From Nitrospinota bacterium (lineage in GTDB: Bacteria; 2-12-FULL-45-22; JACOWJ01), in the NCBI GenBank assembly GCA_016176845.1, contig JACOWJ010000029.1:19335-83334 (forward strand): DNA of 64,000 nt. Reading direction: 5' to 3'. Both the position numbers and the translations under genes were made by a program. A model generated the notes under the pieces. It saw only the letters and a program-made list of their open reading frames with translations. It did not search any database and was not told where the DNA came from. Position 1 is the first letter of the stretch. The number at the start of each line of letters is the position of its first letter. This document shows, piece after piece, positions 38,504 to 48,715 of the stretch.

Positions 38504-39853
38504 ATGCAGATCAATTTTTTTAAACGAGAAGTCATTTGTAAAATTGTATATTATGGTCCGGGGATGAGTGGAAAGACCACGAACCTACAGCAAATTAATG
38601 AAAAAACCCCGGTGGACCTCAGGAGCAATCTAACCTCGATTGCAACGGAAGGCGAAAGAACCCTTTTTTTTGATTATATGCCCCTAAACCTGGGAACCGT
38701 TGGTGATATGAACACAAAATTTCAATTGTACACTGTGCCAGGTCAAGTCTATTATAATGCAACGAGGAAGCTTGTACTTCAGGGAACGGATGGGGTTGTT
38801 TTTGTAGCAGACTCTCAAAATGATAAATTGAATGAAAACATTGAATCTCTACAAAACCTGGTTGATAATCTTAAAGAATATGGGATCTCGATAAAAGATA
38901 TTCCTCTGGTTATCCAGTGGAATAAAAGAGACCTACCGAATGCTTTGGATATTGAATATTTGGAAAAAAACATTAATAAATACAACGTTCCTAGTACAGA
39001 AGCAGTTGCTGCAATAGGTGAAGGTGTTGTAGAAACTTTAAAACTCATTTCATCTTTGGTCCTTGCAAATTTAACCCAAAAACAAAGTACAACGATCTCT
39101 GTGACCCAAAAACAAAGCACCACCACTTCTATAACCCAACAACAAAGTAGAGCCGCCTATCCGACCCTAAAACAAAGAACAACCGCTTCTCCTTCTCCCC
39201 AACCCTCAAAAACCACCCTTTTGCATAGGGTCCGGCAAGTTGGACAGAGGTATCTCGGCTGGATGCGGCGGAAAGAAAAAATATTAGCGACGATTGATGA
39301 TGTGAATATTAACAAATCCTATATGATAAATTTTTACAACTTGCAGGTAAGAATGAATGCAAAATCACCCGTAGAGGATAACTATGATAATTTATCCCAA
39401 TCGGAGAAGAAAGACTATCTTGATCAACTGATCAACCATTATCTGCTTCTTGGGGAATCTAAAAAGATAGGGATAACAATATCAAATCAAGAAGTAGATA
39501 AATACCTGAATCTTTACGTTAATAAATATGGATCAGAAGAGAAATACAAAACCTACCTCACCCAAAGGAAGCTAAAACTGGAAGACATAAAGAATGAAAT
39601 CATCAAACAAATTATTATTAACAAAATTATTAAAATAAAAATCCCTAATTTTCAAGAAAAACTCAAAGTAGATGAAAATGAACTTTTAGATTACTACAAA
39701 ACCAATCTGAAAAAAGTAAATGTTCCTTTTGAAAGCCAAAAAAAAGAAATTGAACAGGCCTTAACTAAACACAAAAAATCAAAATTGAACCAGGAGCTCT
39801 TTCAGATTTTGCGCAGCAAAAATACAATAAAGACCTATCCGGAGAATTTATGA
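38504..39853 (+). CDS. MglA-like small GTPase fused via repeat linker to a SurA-type chaperone domain lacking PPIase
   Basis: G1 YYGPGMSGKTTNLQ, YTVPGQVYYNATRKLVLQGTDGVVFVADSQ, NKRDLP; C-terminal YLDQLINHYLLLGESKKIGITISNQEVDKYLNLYVNKYGSEEKYKTYLTQRKLKLEDIKNEIIKQIIINKII. Confidence 0.85.
   Translation: MQINFFKREVICKIVYYGPGMSGKTTNLQQINEKTPVDLRSNLTSIATEGERTLFFDYMPLNLGTVGDMNTKFQLYTVPGQVYYNATRKLVLQGTDGVVFVADSQNDKLNENIESLQNLVDNLKEYGISIKDIPLVIQWNKRDLPNALDIEYLEKNINKYNVPSTEAVAAIGEGVVETLKLISSLVLANLTQKQSTTISVTQKQSTTTSITQQQSRAAYPTLKQRTTASPSPQPSKTTLLHRVRQVGQRYLGWMRRKEKILATIDDVNINKSYMINFYNLQVRMNAKSPVEDNYDNLSQSEKKDYLDQLINHYLLLGESKKIGITISNQEVDKYLNLYVNKYGSEEKYKTYLTQRKLKLEDIKNEIIKQIIINKIIKIKIPNFQEKLKVDENELLDYYKTNLKKVNVPFESQKKEIEQALTKHKKSKLNQELFQILRSKNTIKTYPENL
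39074..39193 (+). repeat. Four tandem 30-bp units encoding the TQKQSTT linker
   Basis: acccaaaaacaaagyac... at 39074, 39104, 39134, 39164. Confidence 0.85.
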
Positions 39854-39889
39854 TCGGGTATCGGATGAATCCGATTAGGAGGAATCTTT

Positions 39890-40408
39890 ATGAACGCCGA
39901 CGATCAAAAACTTCGCGATGAAAATCTGAGTTTTTACTTTGAAGATATCGAAAAAATTGATAAAGTGCTTAGTAATTTTCTCACTTTATCGAAGGCCAAG
40001 TCTGTTTTTCTGATCGATAAAAGTGGCAGCATGATAACCTATAAAGGGGAGAATCAATCTATCAATGTTGATGAATTGTCCGCTCTTGTGGCCGCAAGTT
40101 TTGCCGCCACCAAAGAAATAGCCCGTCTCTTAGGTGAGGCTGAATTTACGGTCATGTTCCATCAGGGGAAAAAAGATAATATCCATATCAGCCTGATCGG
40201 AAACAAAGCCATATCCGTAACCCTATTCGGTGATGATACCACTGTTGGAATGATCGGCCATTACTCAAAAGAACTTTCACACAAACTTGCGTCCATATTC
40301 GAAATCATATCCAAAAGGATTGTCCGACATCAGGAGCAGATTGCCGGGGATTTAGGCGCATTCGTCGAAAATAAACTGAATGAACTTTTTAAGGTCTATC
40401 CCTCGTAG
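39890..40408 (+). CDS. Roadblock/LC7 domain protein (MglB-like)
   Basis: [50 protein letters not shown]...[23 protein letters not shown]. Confidence 0.82.
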   Translation: MNADDQKLRDENLSFYFEDIEKIDKVLSNFLTLSKAKSVFLIDKSGSMITYKGENQSINVDELSALVAASFAATKEIARLLGEAEFTVMFHQGKKDNIHISLIGNKAISVTLFGDDTTVGMIGHYSKELSHKLASIFEIISKRIVRHQEQIAGDLGAFVENKLNELFKVYPS

Positions 40409-41079
40409 AGGATGGGGTCCGGCAGGCCGGCCCGGGCAAACCCTCGCAGGCGCAACGCGCAGCTATCGCATCGGCCACAGGCCCGCTCGTTGCCCTGGTA
40501 GCACGACCAGGTCAGTCCCAGGGGGGCCTGGAGCTCTGCCCCTTTCCTCACAATCTCCGCTTTGGTCATCCGGATGAGGGGGGTCAAGATTTCGATCCGG
40601 GTCTCGGGCCGGGTCCCCAGAGCGATCACCCGATTGAAGGCCCGGTAGAACTCCTCTCGGCAGTCAGGGTAGCCGGAGCTGTCCTCTTCGACGACCCCGA
40701 TGAAAATCTTGCAGGCCCCCAGGACCTCACCCCAGGAGACTGCGACGGAGAGCAGATGTGCGTTGCGGAAGGGGATGTAGGAGGTTGGGATGTTGGGGTT
40801 GTCAAGGTCAGCCAGGGAAACGGGGATCGCCTCATCAGTTAGGCTGGAGCCCCCGATCTCCTTGAGGTAGGCCACCGAGGCGACCAACCGCTTCTCCACA
40901 CGGTAGTAATCAGCGATCTCATGAAAGGCCCGCAGCTCCCGCTCCTCAGTCCTTTGGCCGTAGTTGAGGTGCAGGAAGGCCAGCCGGTAATCCAGGTCGG
41001 CAATGGCCGCCGTCACACAGCTGTCCAGCCCGCCGCTGACCAGCACCACTGCCCACTCGTTCTTTCCTTTTTGGCTCAT
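40396..41079 (-). CDS. queC: 7-cyano-7-deazaguanine synthase
   Basis: [77 protein letters not shown]. Confidence 0.95.
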   Translation of the reverse strand: MSQKGKNEWAVVLVSGGLDSCVTAAIADLDYRLAFLHLNYGQRTEERELRAFHEIADYYRVEKRLVASVAYLKEIGGSSLTDEAIPVSLADLDNPNIPTSYIPFRNAHLLSVAVSWGEVLGACKIFIGVVEEDSSGYPDCREEFYRAFNRVIALGTRPETRIEILTPLIRMTKAEIVRKGAELQAPLGLTWSCYQGNERACGRCDSCALRLRGFARAGLPDPILYEG

Positions 41080-41109
41080 CGTTTTAAATCCTTCCTGTTG
41101 ATGTGGGAG

Positions 41110-41195
41110 ATTTTACCGTGAAAATGCCGGGATCGGTCTGAGATCCATTTTCATTTTCGGGGGCGGCCAACTTCGTTTGGCCATGTCGGTTTCAA
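41110..41195. repeat. Dispersed element D, copy 2
   Basis: TTTTACCGTGAAAATGCC...GATCCATTTTCATTTTCGGGGGCGGCCAACTTCGTTTGGCCATGTCGGTTTCAA. Confidence 0.8.
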
Positions 41196-41398
41196 GGAAA
41201 CTTTATCTCCCGGGTTCATTCAATTCTCGTTGGAGCCGGACAATGCTCTCTATCCTATTCCCTATTCTCACGCCAAACGGTTAAGTAAGGATAGTCGGTG
41301 GATAACAACCTGGTCAAGTCTTTATATCAACAACCTGCTCAAGCGCGACCGCCGGCCCGTCTTTGATTTTTTCCCCAGGGGGTCTTATATGACCGATA

Positions 41399-41799
41399 GA
41401 GCTGCTTCCCTTGGGGGACTTGGGGGAAGCAGCTCCTTAAGAGCGTCGAGGTAGACCCTTTGCCTGTCTTCACTCGGGGAGTCCGTAGGGAGGTCTCAGG
41501 CGGTGGGGTGTGATCTGGGCGCAACGGTAAGCGGGAGACCTGCGGAAGGGGTTTTTGACGTCCGAGCTGCGGCAGGCTTAGAGCTTTAAGCTTTTGTGGC
41601 ACCGAAGGTCAGATCCCTTCCTGAGCTCTATAGAACCCCAAAAACAGGGAACATTCTGAGCCCAGTCCCTGCGGAAAAAAGTGGGCTCCGGTTTTGGGGT
41701 CGGCCATCTTTGAGAGATCCTGCATGGGAGTCCAGAGAGCGGAACTGGCTTTTCTCCCAAGAGGTAGCTGCGGAAGTTCCCTGTAGAAGAGGTGTTAGG
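41399..41799 (+). promoter_or_regulatory. Candidate structured 5'-UTR RNA (hairpins, nested pseudoknot, alternative pairing near SD)
   Basis: Stems read by eye: 41399-41410/41424-41435; 41492-41497/41535-41540; 41635-41643/41692-41700 enclosing a pseudoknot; 41725-41730/41754-41759. Confidence 0.35.
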
Positions 41800-42360
41800 A
41801 TGAAACTTTCAAAGCTTATCCCGTTAGGAACCGCGAGCATCTTCGCGTTGACCCTGCTGGTTGGGCTCAGTGCTGCCACAGCTCAGGCCGGTAGCACTGT
41901 GGAATGGAAGCAGATCATTGGGATTATCATGCCAGGCAACGTCGTAGGCAGCGGCGCTGGAGAAGTGACCGGCGCCGGCCAGCCCTGGTCTGCGACAAGG
42001 GGCGAGGCTGGGGTCGATTTGCTAACTGGAGCCATAAACTTCAAGGTCGAAGGGCTGGTGCTCGCCGGCGGCAACAACATCGGAACCCCGGGCAACGTCA
42101 CCGAGGTGAAGGGGACCCTGGTCTGCGATACCGATGGCAGTGCCGGTATGGGTCATTCGACCCTCGTGGACACGGACCTGGTTCCTCTCAGTGCTGAGGG
42201 AGATGCCGAGTTCGATGGCGAAGTCGGCCCTCTGCCCGATGCCTGCATCAACGAGCCTGATATCGCCTTCTTGATTCGGATCCCCGCTGGCCGCTGGATC
42301 GCCAATGGGGCTGTGCGCGTGGTGGAAATGGCAGAAGTTGAAGAAATGGAAATGGAGTAG
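41800..42360 (+). CDS. Secreted protein of unknown function
   Basis: MKLSKLIPLGTASIFALTLLVGLSAATAQA signal peptide; SD-like agaggtg upstream. Confidence 0.6.
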   Translation: MKLSKLIPLGTASIFALTLLVGLSAATAQAGSTVEWKQIIGIIMPGNVVGSGAGEVTGAGQPWSATRGEAGVDLLTGAINFKVEGLVLAGGNNIGTPGNVTEVKGTLVCDTDGSAGMGHSTLVDTDLVPLSAEGDAEFDGEVGPLPDACINEPDIAFLIRIPAGRWIANGAVRVVEMAEVEEMEME

Positions 42361-42455
42361 CGAGCGATCTTTTCCGCTGACCCCCCGGACTGCGAACGGA
42401 TCTGCGCATTTACCGTTTTTTTCGGAGGGAGCCTGAGGGATCGAAGCGGGTTCTC

Positions 42456-42794
42456 CTACTTCCGTTGGGCTCCTTCCAGCAGCCTGTGAAGGACGTCCTC
42501 GATGAAGCCGGCGACCTCCACGGGCCTGATCCTCCGGGCCGCTAGCTCCCGCTGCATCCCGTAGCCGATGCGGGCGCAGAGCACGGCCCCGCAGTCCCCG
42601 ATCAGCCTCATCCTCTCCTCCATGACTTCGTCCGAGTGCCCCGGCTGATCGGAGGCTCCGCAAAGCGGGGGACACCTTCGGATCTCGACAAACTGGACGG
42701 CAGACCCGGATAGCTCGAAGATCATGAACCGGTCGGCGTGTCCGAAGTGCTGGTTGATCATCTTGCCGTCGGTGGAGGCGACCGCAATCTTCAT
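42456..42794 (-). CDS. NifX/NifB-type dinitrogenase iron-molybdenum cofactor biosynthesis domain protein
   Basis: MKIAVASTDGKMINQHFGHADRFMIFEL...EERMRLIGDCGAVLCARIGYGMQREL. Confidence 0.88.
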   Translation of the reverse strand: MKIAVASTDGKMINQHFGHADRFMIFELSGSAVQFVEIRRCPPLCGASDQPGHSDEVMEERMRLIGDCGAVLCARIGYGMQRELAARRIRPVEVAGFIEDVLHRLLEGAQRK

Positions 42795-43035
42795 CTCCGA
42801 TTCTCCTCAAACTTCCATGTCCCTGCGAGCAAAGCCAAGAGTCTAACTTGAAGGAATTTCCTTATCTAAATCTAAGCTCAGGACTCAGCCCTCTATGAGC
42901 TATGAGCTACGAGCTTTAAGCTAACTCGATTGTATAGGAATTTCCTTTTCCGATGAATGGGGGACCATGAGCAAGGGATAGGGGGAGGGAGTGACTAGCC
43001 CCTGTCCCCTGTCCCCTGTCCCCTAACTTGTCCAG

Positions 43036-43728
43036 TCACTGAATTCCCAGGTACTTGTGCAGCTGCAGTTGGAGGCGGACCGGGAGGCGATCCTCCAGGA
43101 TCCAGCGCGCCACCTGGCTTGGATCAAGCTGGGGGAGGGCCGCCGAGAGCAGGACAGTGAATCGCTGGGCCAAGGAACCGTCCCGAATCACCTGCCGGGC
43201 CCATTCGTAGTCCTGGCGGCTGCTGAGGACGAACTTGATCTCGTCCCTGGAGGTCAGTCGCTCCAGGTTGTCCCAGCAGATCTGGCTCGACATCCCGCTG
43301 TCGGGGCATTTCAGATCCAGGATCTTGATGGCCCGGGGATCGAGCCGGCCCACGTTCAGGCTCCCGTTGGTCTCCACCAGGACCTGGCAACCCTTCTCCA
43401 ACAGCTGCTCCACCAGGGGGTAGACCCCTTCTTGCAAGAGGGGCTCGCCCCCCGTGACCTCCACCAGCCCCCCCTCCGGATGGGCCACCTCCGCCAAGAT
43501 CTCCTCGATACTCCTCTCGCGGCCCTGGTCGAAGGCGTAAGCGGTGTCGCAGTAAGTGCAGCGCAGGTTGCACCCGGCCAGCCGGACGAAGATGCAGGGC
43601 CAGCCCGCATAAGTGGACTCTCCTTGTATGCTGTAGAAGATCTCGTTCACTCTCAGTGGGGTCAGTTCAAGCCCACCCCTTTTTCCCGCTTTGGAGTTTT
43701 GAGTTTGGGCTGTCAAAGGTTGTCCCAT
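43036..43728 (-). CDS. queE: 7-carboxy-7-deazaguanine synthase (radical SAM)
   Basis: NEIFYSIQGESTYAGWPCIFVRLAGCNLRCTYCDTAYAFDQG, VTGGEPLLQ. Confidence 0.95.
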   Translation of the reverse strand: MGQPLTAQTQNSKAGKRGGLELTPLRVNEIFYSIQGESTYAGWPCIFVRLAGCNLRCTYCDTAYAFDQGRERSIEEILAEVAHPEGGLVEVTGGEPLLQEGVYPLVEQLLEKGCQVLVETNGSLNVGRLDPRAIKILDLKCPDSGMSSQICWDNLERLTSRDEIKFVLSSRQDYEWARQVIRDGSLAQRFTVLLSAALPQLDPSQVARWILEDRLPVRLQLQLHKYLGIQ

Positions 43729-43943
43729 TCCTCGGGAGTGATTGCTCGCCCAATGATTCCCTCAACCTCGTGGACCATCATACGAAGCTGTGAGAGAGAG
43801 TACTCGCGGTTCGAGGGAATCGCAAGCCGATGACTTTGATAGGTCATAAAGCGATGGCGGGTTCCGGCAAAAGGGCCATCGAAGCCAAGCACCCGTAGCT
43901 TCCGGATAAAGTCTTGACGCTTACAAGGTCTCCACTCGCTCAC
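43713..43943 (-). CDS. HicA/YcfA-like toxin
   Basis: CKRQDFIRKLRVLGFDGPFAGTRHRFMTYQSHRLAIPSNREYS. Confidence 0.75.
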   Translation of the reverse strand: MSEWRPCKRQDFIRKLRVLGFDGPFAGTRHRFMTYQSHRLAIPSNREYSLSQLRMMVHEVEGIIGRAITPEEWDNL

Positions 43944-44187
43944 GGTGTGGCTTTCGGTTTAAGTCGATGCCCTTAATAATGGGGAGGTGATGACCCATTT
44001 TTAATCCTAAAATGATCCAATCCTCCAGAACGGAACGTAATGCGGTTTCACACTCACGTAGCCTCCCTGCAAAGGCTATCACGCCTTTACAGGGAGGGAT
44101 ACGACCCGCATAGGACCCATCCCCTAATTTATCGTAGACAGCCTCAGCCAAGGCTCCTTCAATGTACTCCGTCAATACAAGTTTCAT
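43921..44187 (-). CDS. HicB-like antitoxin
   Basis: EYIEGALAEAVYDKLGDGSYAGRIPPCKGVIAFAGRLRECETALRSVLEDWIILGL; overlaps the HicA start. Confidence 0.75.
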   Translation of the reverse strand: MKLVLTEYIEGALAEAVYDKLGDGSYAGRIPPCKGVIAFAGRLRECETALRSVLEDWIILGLKMGHHLPIIKGIDLNRKPHRERVETL

Positions 44188-44395
44188 CCAGGAGGCCTTC
44201 CAATCCATGACGCCTGATGACTCCCCGGTTCCCGCAGCCTCCCGCAAAGACACCCCACATTGCCAACATACAGGTTTCCACGTGGCTGAGGAATGGGTCT
44301 ATCGAGGGGATATAGCCCTGCCGATGAGAAATTTAAGTTGAACAGGACTTTTCCTTAAAACCAGATTACCTCCGAGGCCAGCGAAAGTCAAAGGA

Positions 44396-44484
44396 TTTTT
44401 ACCGTAAAAATGCCCGAGTCTCTCTGGAGCCCATTTTCATTTTCGGGGGCGGCCAACTCTGCTTGGTTGGCCATGTCGATTTCC
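44396..44484. repeat. Dispersed element D, copy 3
   Basis: TTTTTACCGTAAAAATGCCCGAGTCTCTCTGGAGCCCATTTTCATTTTCGGGGGCGGCCAACT...TTGGCCATGTCGATTTC. Confidence 0.8.
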
Positions 44485-44664
44485 AGAGGTCAAAGATCGC
44501 GGTCGATTTTCCCTTGCATTCGCGCGGCCGAGCGTGTAAGCTTCAAAAAAAGCTCCGCGGTACCCTTATCTCCCTCGCAATCCTTGAGAAGTGCGGCGTG
44601 CGCATCCAGCCTGAGAATCCATCGTGAGAACAAAGAGGAAAGCGGGGAGAGGGTTTCCCCATGA

Positions 44665-46035
<1,371 letters not shown>

Positions 46036-46037
46036 TA

Positions 46038-46540
46038 CCTGGTACAACTCCACCGTTCCGGTGGAGATGCCGGAGCACAAGGGGCTCTTCGGAGACTTCT
46101 CCCATCGCCATGCCGCTGCTGCGGCCGGACTGGGGCAATTTGGCCGCAACACCCTGCTGATCACGCCCCAGTTCGGGCCCCGCGTGTGGCTCGGCAGCGT
46201 GATCACCACGGCGCCGCTGGAGGCAACCCCCGTGGCGGCAGGGCTCTCCCCTTGCTGCAACGGCTGCCATCGCTGCGTCGAGGTCTGTCCGGTTCAGGCC
46301 CTTACCGGGGACAGGATCGACGCAGCGCAGTGCGCGCGGGGAGGCGTGCACGCCCAGAACCTCAGCGGCCTCGTCCGCCAGATCAAGACGGTGCTGAATG
46401 AGACCGACCCGAAAAAAAGGTTGAGGATCGCGACAGGCCCCGAGACATGGGAAATTTACCAGTCGATGGTCTGTGGCATGATGCCCAGCTGCAATAAATG
46501 CGTGCTGATTTGCCCGGCAGGGATAACCATTGGAGCTTAA
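46038..46540 (+). pseudogene. N-terminally truncated epoxyqueuosine reductase-like 4Fe-4S protein
   Basis: HKGLFGDFSHRHAAAAAGLGQFGRNTLLITPQFGPRVWLGSVITTAPLEA...CNGCHRCVEVCPVQAL; homologous part begins at the eno stop. Confidence 0.75.
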
Positions 46541-46605
46541 CTCCTTCCCCCTCCCAGGCTTTTGCTTGGGAGGGGTCTCCTTGCTTCAACGAGGAGCTCC
46601 AGCCG

Positions 46606-46695
46606 TTATTTCTTCTTGTGGCGCATCCGATCCCGGAGCTTCTTGTGCTTGTGCTTGCGCATTTTTTTGCGCCGCTTTTTGATTACACTTCCCAT
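46606..46695 (-). CDS. 29-aa COX24/AURKAIP1-like (bS22-type) basic protein
   Basis: Manual translation: MGSVIKKRRKKMRKHKHKKLRDRMRHKKK*; absent from the supplied ORF track because of its size. Confidence 0.8.
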   Translation of the reverse strand: MGSVIKKRRKKMRKHKHKKLRDRMRHKKK

Positions 46696-46934
46696 AGCCC
46701 CTCTCTTTCTACTCCTTCAATATTCTTCTCAACCTGGATGATGCTTTCAACCACCGATGAGGAGGCTTTCCGGTCAGGAGAAACCCGATCCCCTTCATGC
46801 CCGGCGGCCCTTCGTTCCTCTCCTGAAGACGCGAAATTATAGGCCAAAAATGGGCCCATGTCAATAGAAATACCCTAAAAACCCCCTTGACGTCCGGGGC
46901 TATCCATGCTACGCTCTGCAGAAATCCGTTCAAG

Positions 46935-47009
46935 TTAGGGATTAGGGATTAGGGGCTAGTAAGAAAGAAGAGCTTTTGCTAATCCCTAGCCCCTAGTCCC
47001 TAGCCCCTA
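46935..47009. repeat. Dispersed element C, copy 1 (TTAGGG/CCCTAA hairpin)
   Basis: ttagggattagggattaggggctagtaagaaagaagagcttttgctaatccctagcccctagtccctagcccctaa. Confidence 0.85.
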
Positions 47010-47095
47010 AAAATGGAAATTCCTATGCGATAAATTTAGACAGTCTGAACAGGATTTAAAAGAAATCCTGTTCAGACCATTTTAAGGAGGAAGAG

Positions 47096-48439
47096 ATGAC
47101 ACAAAAGCTCTTGCAGATGGAGCCTCAAGTCCTGGAGGCGGTCAAGAAGGCCTTGGAACATCCCTTCTTTAAGGCGATCGAGAATCGCAAGTCCCTCCGG
47201 TTCCCCGTGGGGGGCAACCTCGAGGCGACCTATTTCAATTTTCAATCCCCACGCGAACCGGTGCCCCTCTCAGAGATCGAAGAGGCCTTGCTCGTCTGGG
47301 CCGCCACCGGGATCGTCGGGCAGATCTTCTCGGACATCGATCCCGACAAGTTTGGTCCCCTGGGGACCCTGATGCACTGGCAGCGGCGGACCTGGCCCAG
47401 CCCTTGTGCCTCCCACGGCACCCAGCTCTTCTTCTCGAACGACGAGGGGATCTGGGCCATGAAGGTCTGGGACATCGACCCGGAGGATCTCACCGTAGGG
47501 TTCGCAGCAGCCCAGACGGTGGAGGAAAAGGCCGAGGCCGCCCTGGAGTTCTACCACAAGTACCGGGTGAAGATCTCTGACAACCGCGACGACCTGCCCA
47601 CGGGCGAAGTGACCGGCTTCTGGACCTTTAACGCCTGGAACGCCAACCGGCCTGGCACCACCCTCTTCATCCCGGTCTCCGACTTCACCATCGAATATCT
47701 CAACATTCTGTTCCTCTTCACTTCCCCTCAATACCGATGGAATATTATCGATGAGCTCCACGGCGGCAGGAACTGCGGCACCGACCGGTGGCTGAAGTCC
47801 GGCCTGATCAAGGATGATGTCCCCTTGCCGCTGGCGGCAACCGAGCGGCTGGTCGCCACGCTGATCGCCGCCGAGCAAGCCTTCGCCATGCAGAACGTCT
47901 CCCTGGCTGCCGTGGGGATGGGGTTGGGAGGCTGGCTCTTCGGAGGCCATATCCCCATGGCTGTCATGGGGGGGACCCCGCAGTGGAAGGGGCTGGGCTT
48001 CAAGTTCGTGACCGCCGAAAAGGGCGATTTTCCCCTTCCGTACCCGATCGGACGGGAGGACGTACTGAAGACCCTCCATCCCTATTGGTACAACGGGGAC
48101 ATCGAGCAGATCGTGGACGCCTTCAACGAGATGAAGTGGAAGAAGTACGACCCCTCGGTTCCCAAGCCCTTCAAGGCCCCCGATCAGGTGATGTGCCATG
48201 TGCCCCCGCCCACCAAGGACGAGGTTCGCTGCGTTAAAGACATCTTGCGCTACATCTGGGATACCTACGGCCGTTTTCCTGCCACAGTGGACCCTTGCAG
48301 CACGGCCATCTTCTACCAGGCCCAGCACCTGGAGTTGGAGTTCTACGACAAGTTCTACCCGGCCGGAACCTACTCTCCCCTCCACGAGAAGCACTTCGAG
48401 CTATGGCACCCGGAGATGAAGGACCCTTTTAGAAAGTAG
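47096..48439 (+). CDS. Conserved hypothetical protein, possibly nitroreductase-like
   Basis: ENRKSLRFPVGGNLEATYFNF...SEIEEALLVWAATGIVGQ; no confident domain. Confidence 0.5.
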   Translation: MTQKLLQMEPQVLEAVKKALEHPFFKAIENRKSLRFPVGGNLEATYFNFQSPREPVPLSEIEEALLVWAATGIVGQIFSDIDPDKFGPLGTLMHWQRRTWPSPCASHGTQLFFSNDEGIWAMKVWDIDPEDLTVGFAAAQTVEEKAEAALEFYHKYRVKISDNRDDLPTGEVTGFWTFNAWNANRPGTTLFIPVSDFTIEYLNILFLFTSPQYRWNIIDELHGGRNCGTDRWLKSGLIKDDVPLPLAATERLVATLIAAEQAFAMQNVSLAAVGMGLGGWLFGGHIPMAVMGGTPQWKGLGFKFVTAEKGDFPLPYPIGREDVLKTLHPYWYNGDIEQIVDAFNEMKWKKYDPSVPKPFKAPDQVMCHVPPPTKDEVRCVKDILRYIWDTYGRFPATVDPCSTAIFYQAQHLELEFYDKFYPAGTYSPLHEKHFELWHPEMKDPFRK

Positions 48440-48457
48440 GAGGAGAAGCCGATCTAA

Positions 48458-48703
48458 ATGCGCATCGTATCCGCCCTGGGCACGTTCGAACTGAATTTTA
48501 CCGGAGTCAAGATCGAGGGAAGGAACCTGGTCCTGGTGGGGAGGATGGGGGTTTGGGAAGGGGCCCAGATGGTGGTGACCCCTCAGGAGATGGCCTTTCT
48601 GGCCCGCAAGAGCCTGAGGCCCTCTTTGTTCCTCTACCTGCTCAAGCTGCCCTTCATCCTCCTCAGGAAGAGCCGGCTGAAACGGAAGGAAGCCAAAGCT
48701 TAA
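48458..48703 (+). CDS. Small protein of unknown function, paralog of next ORF
   Basis: GTFELNFTGVKIEGRNLVLVGRMG...RPSLFLYLLKLPFILLRKSR. Confidence 0.55.
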   Translation: MRIVSALGTFELNFTGVKIEGRNLVLVGRMGVWEGAQMVVTPQEMAFLARKSLRPSLFLYLLKLPFILLRKSRLKRKEAKA

Positions 48704-48715
48704 CGAAGGAATCCC

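Noticed and set aside
39074-39193. Regular 30-bp repeats as a CRISPR array
   Set aside because: Head-to-tail units without unique spacers, in frame, and encode a peptide linker
41230-41454. 74-aa plus-strand ORF before the structured region
   Set aside because: No SD, no homology recognised, overlaps a perfect hairpin
47270-48394. 374-aa minus-strand ORF opposite the 447-aa gene
   Set aside because: Antisense shadow; plus-strand gene has an SD, normal composition and is in a co-directional cluster
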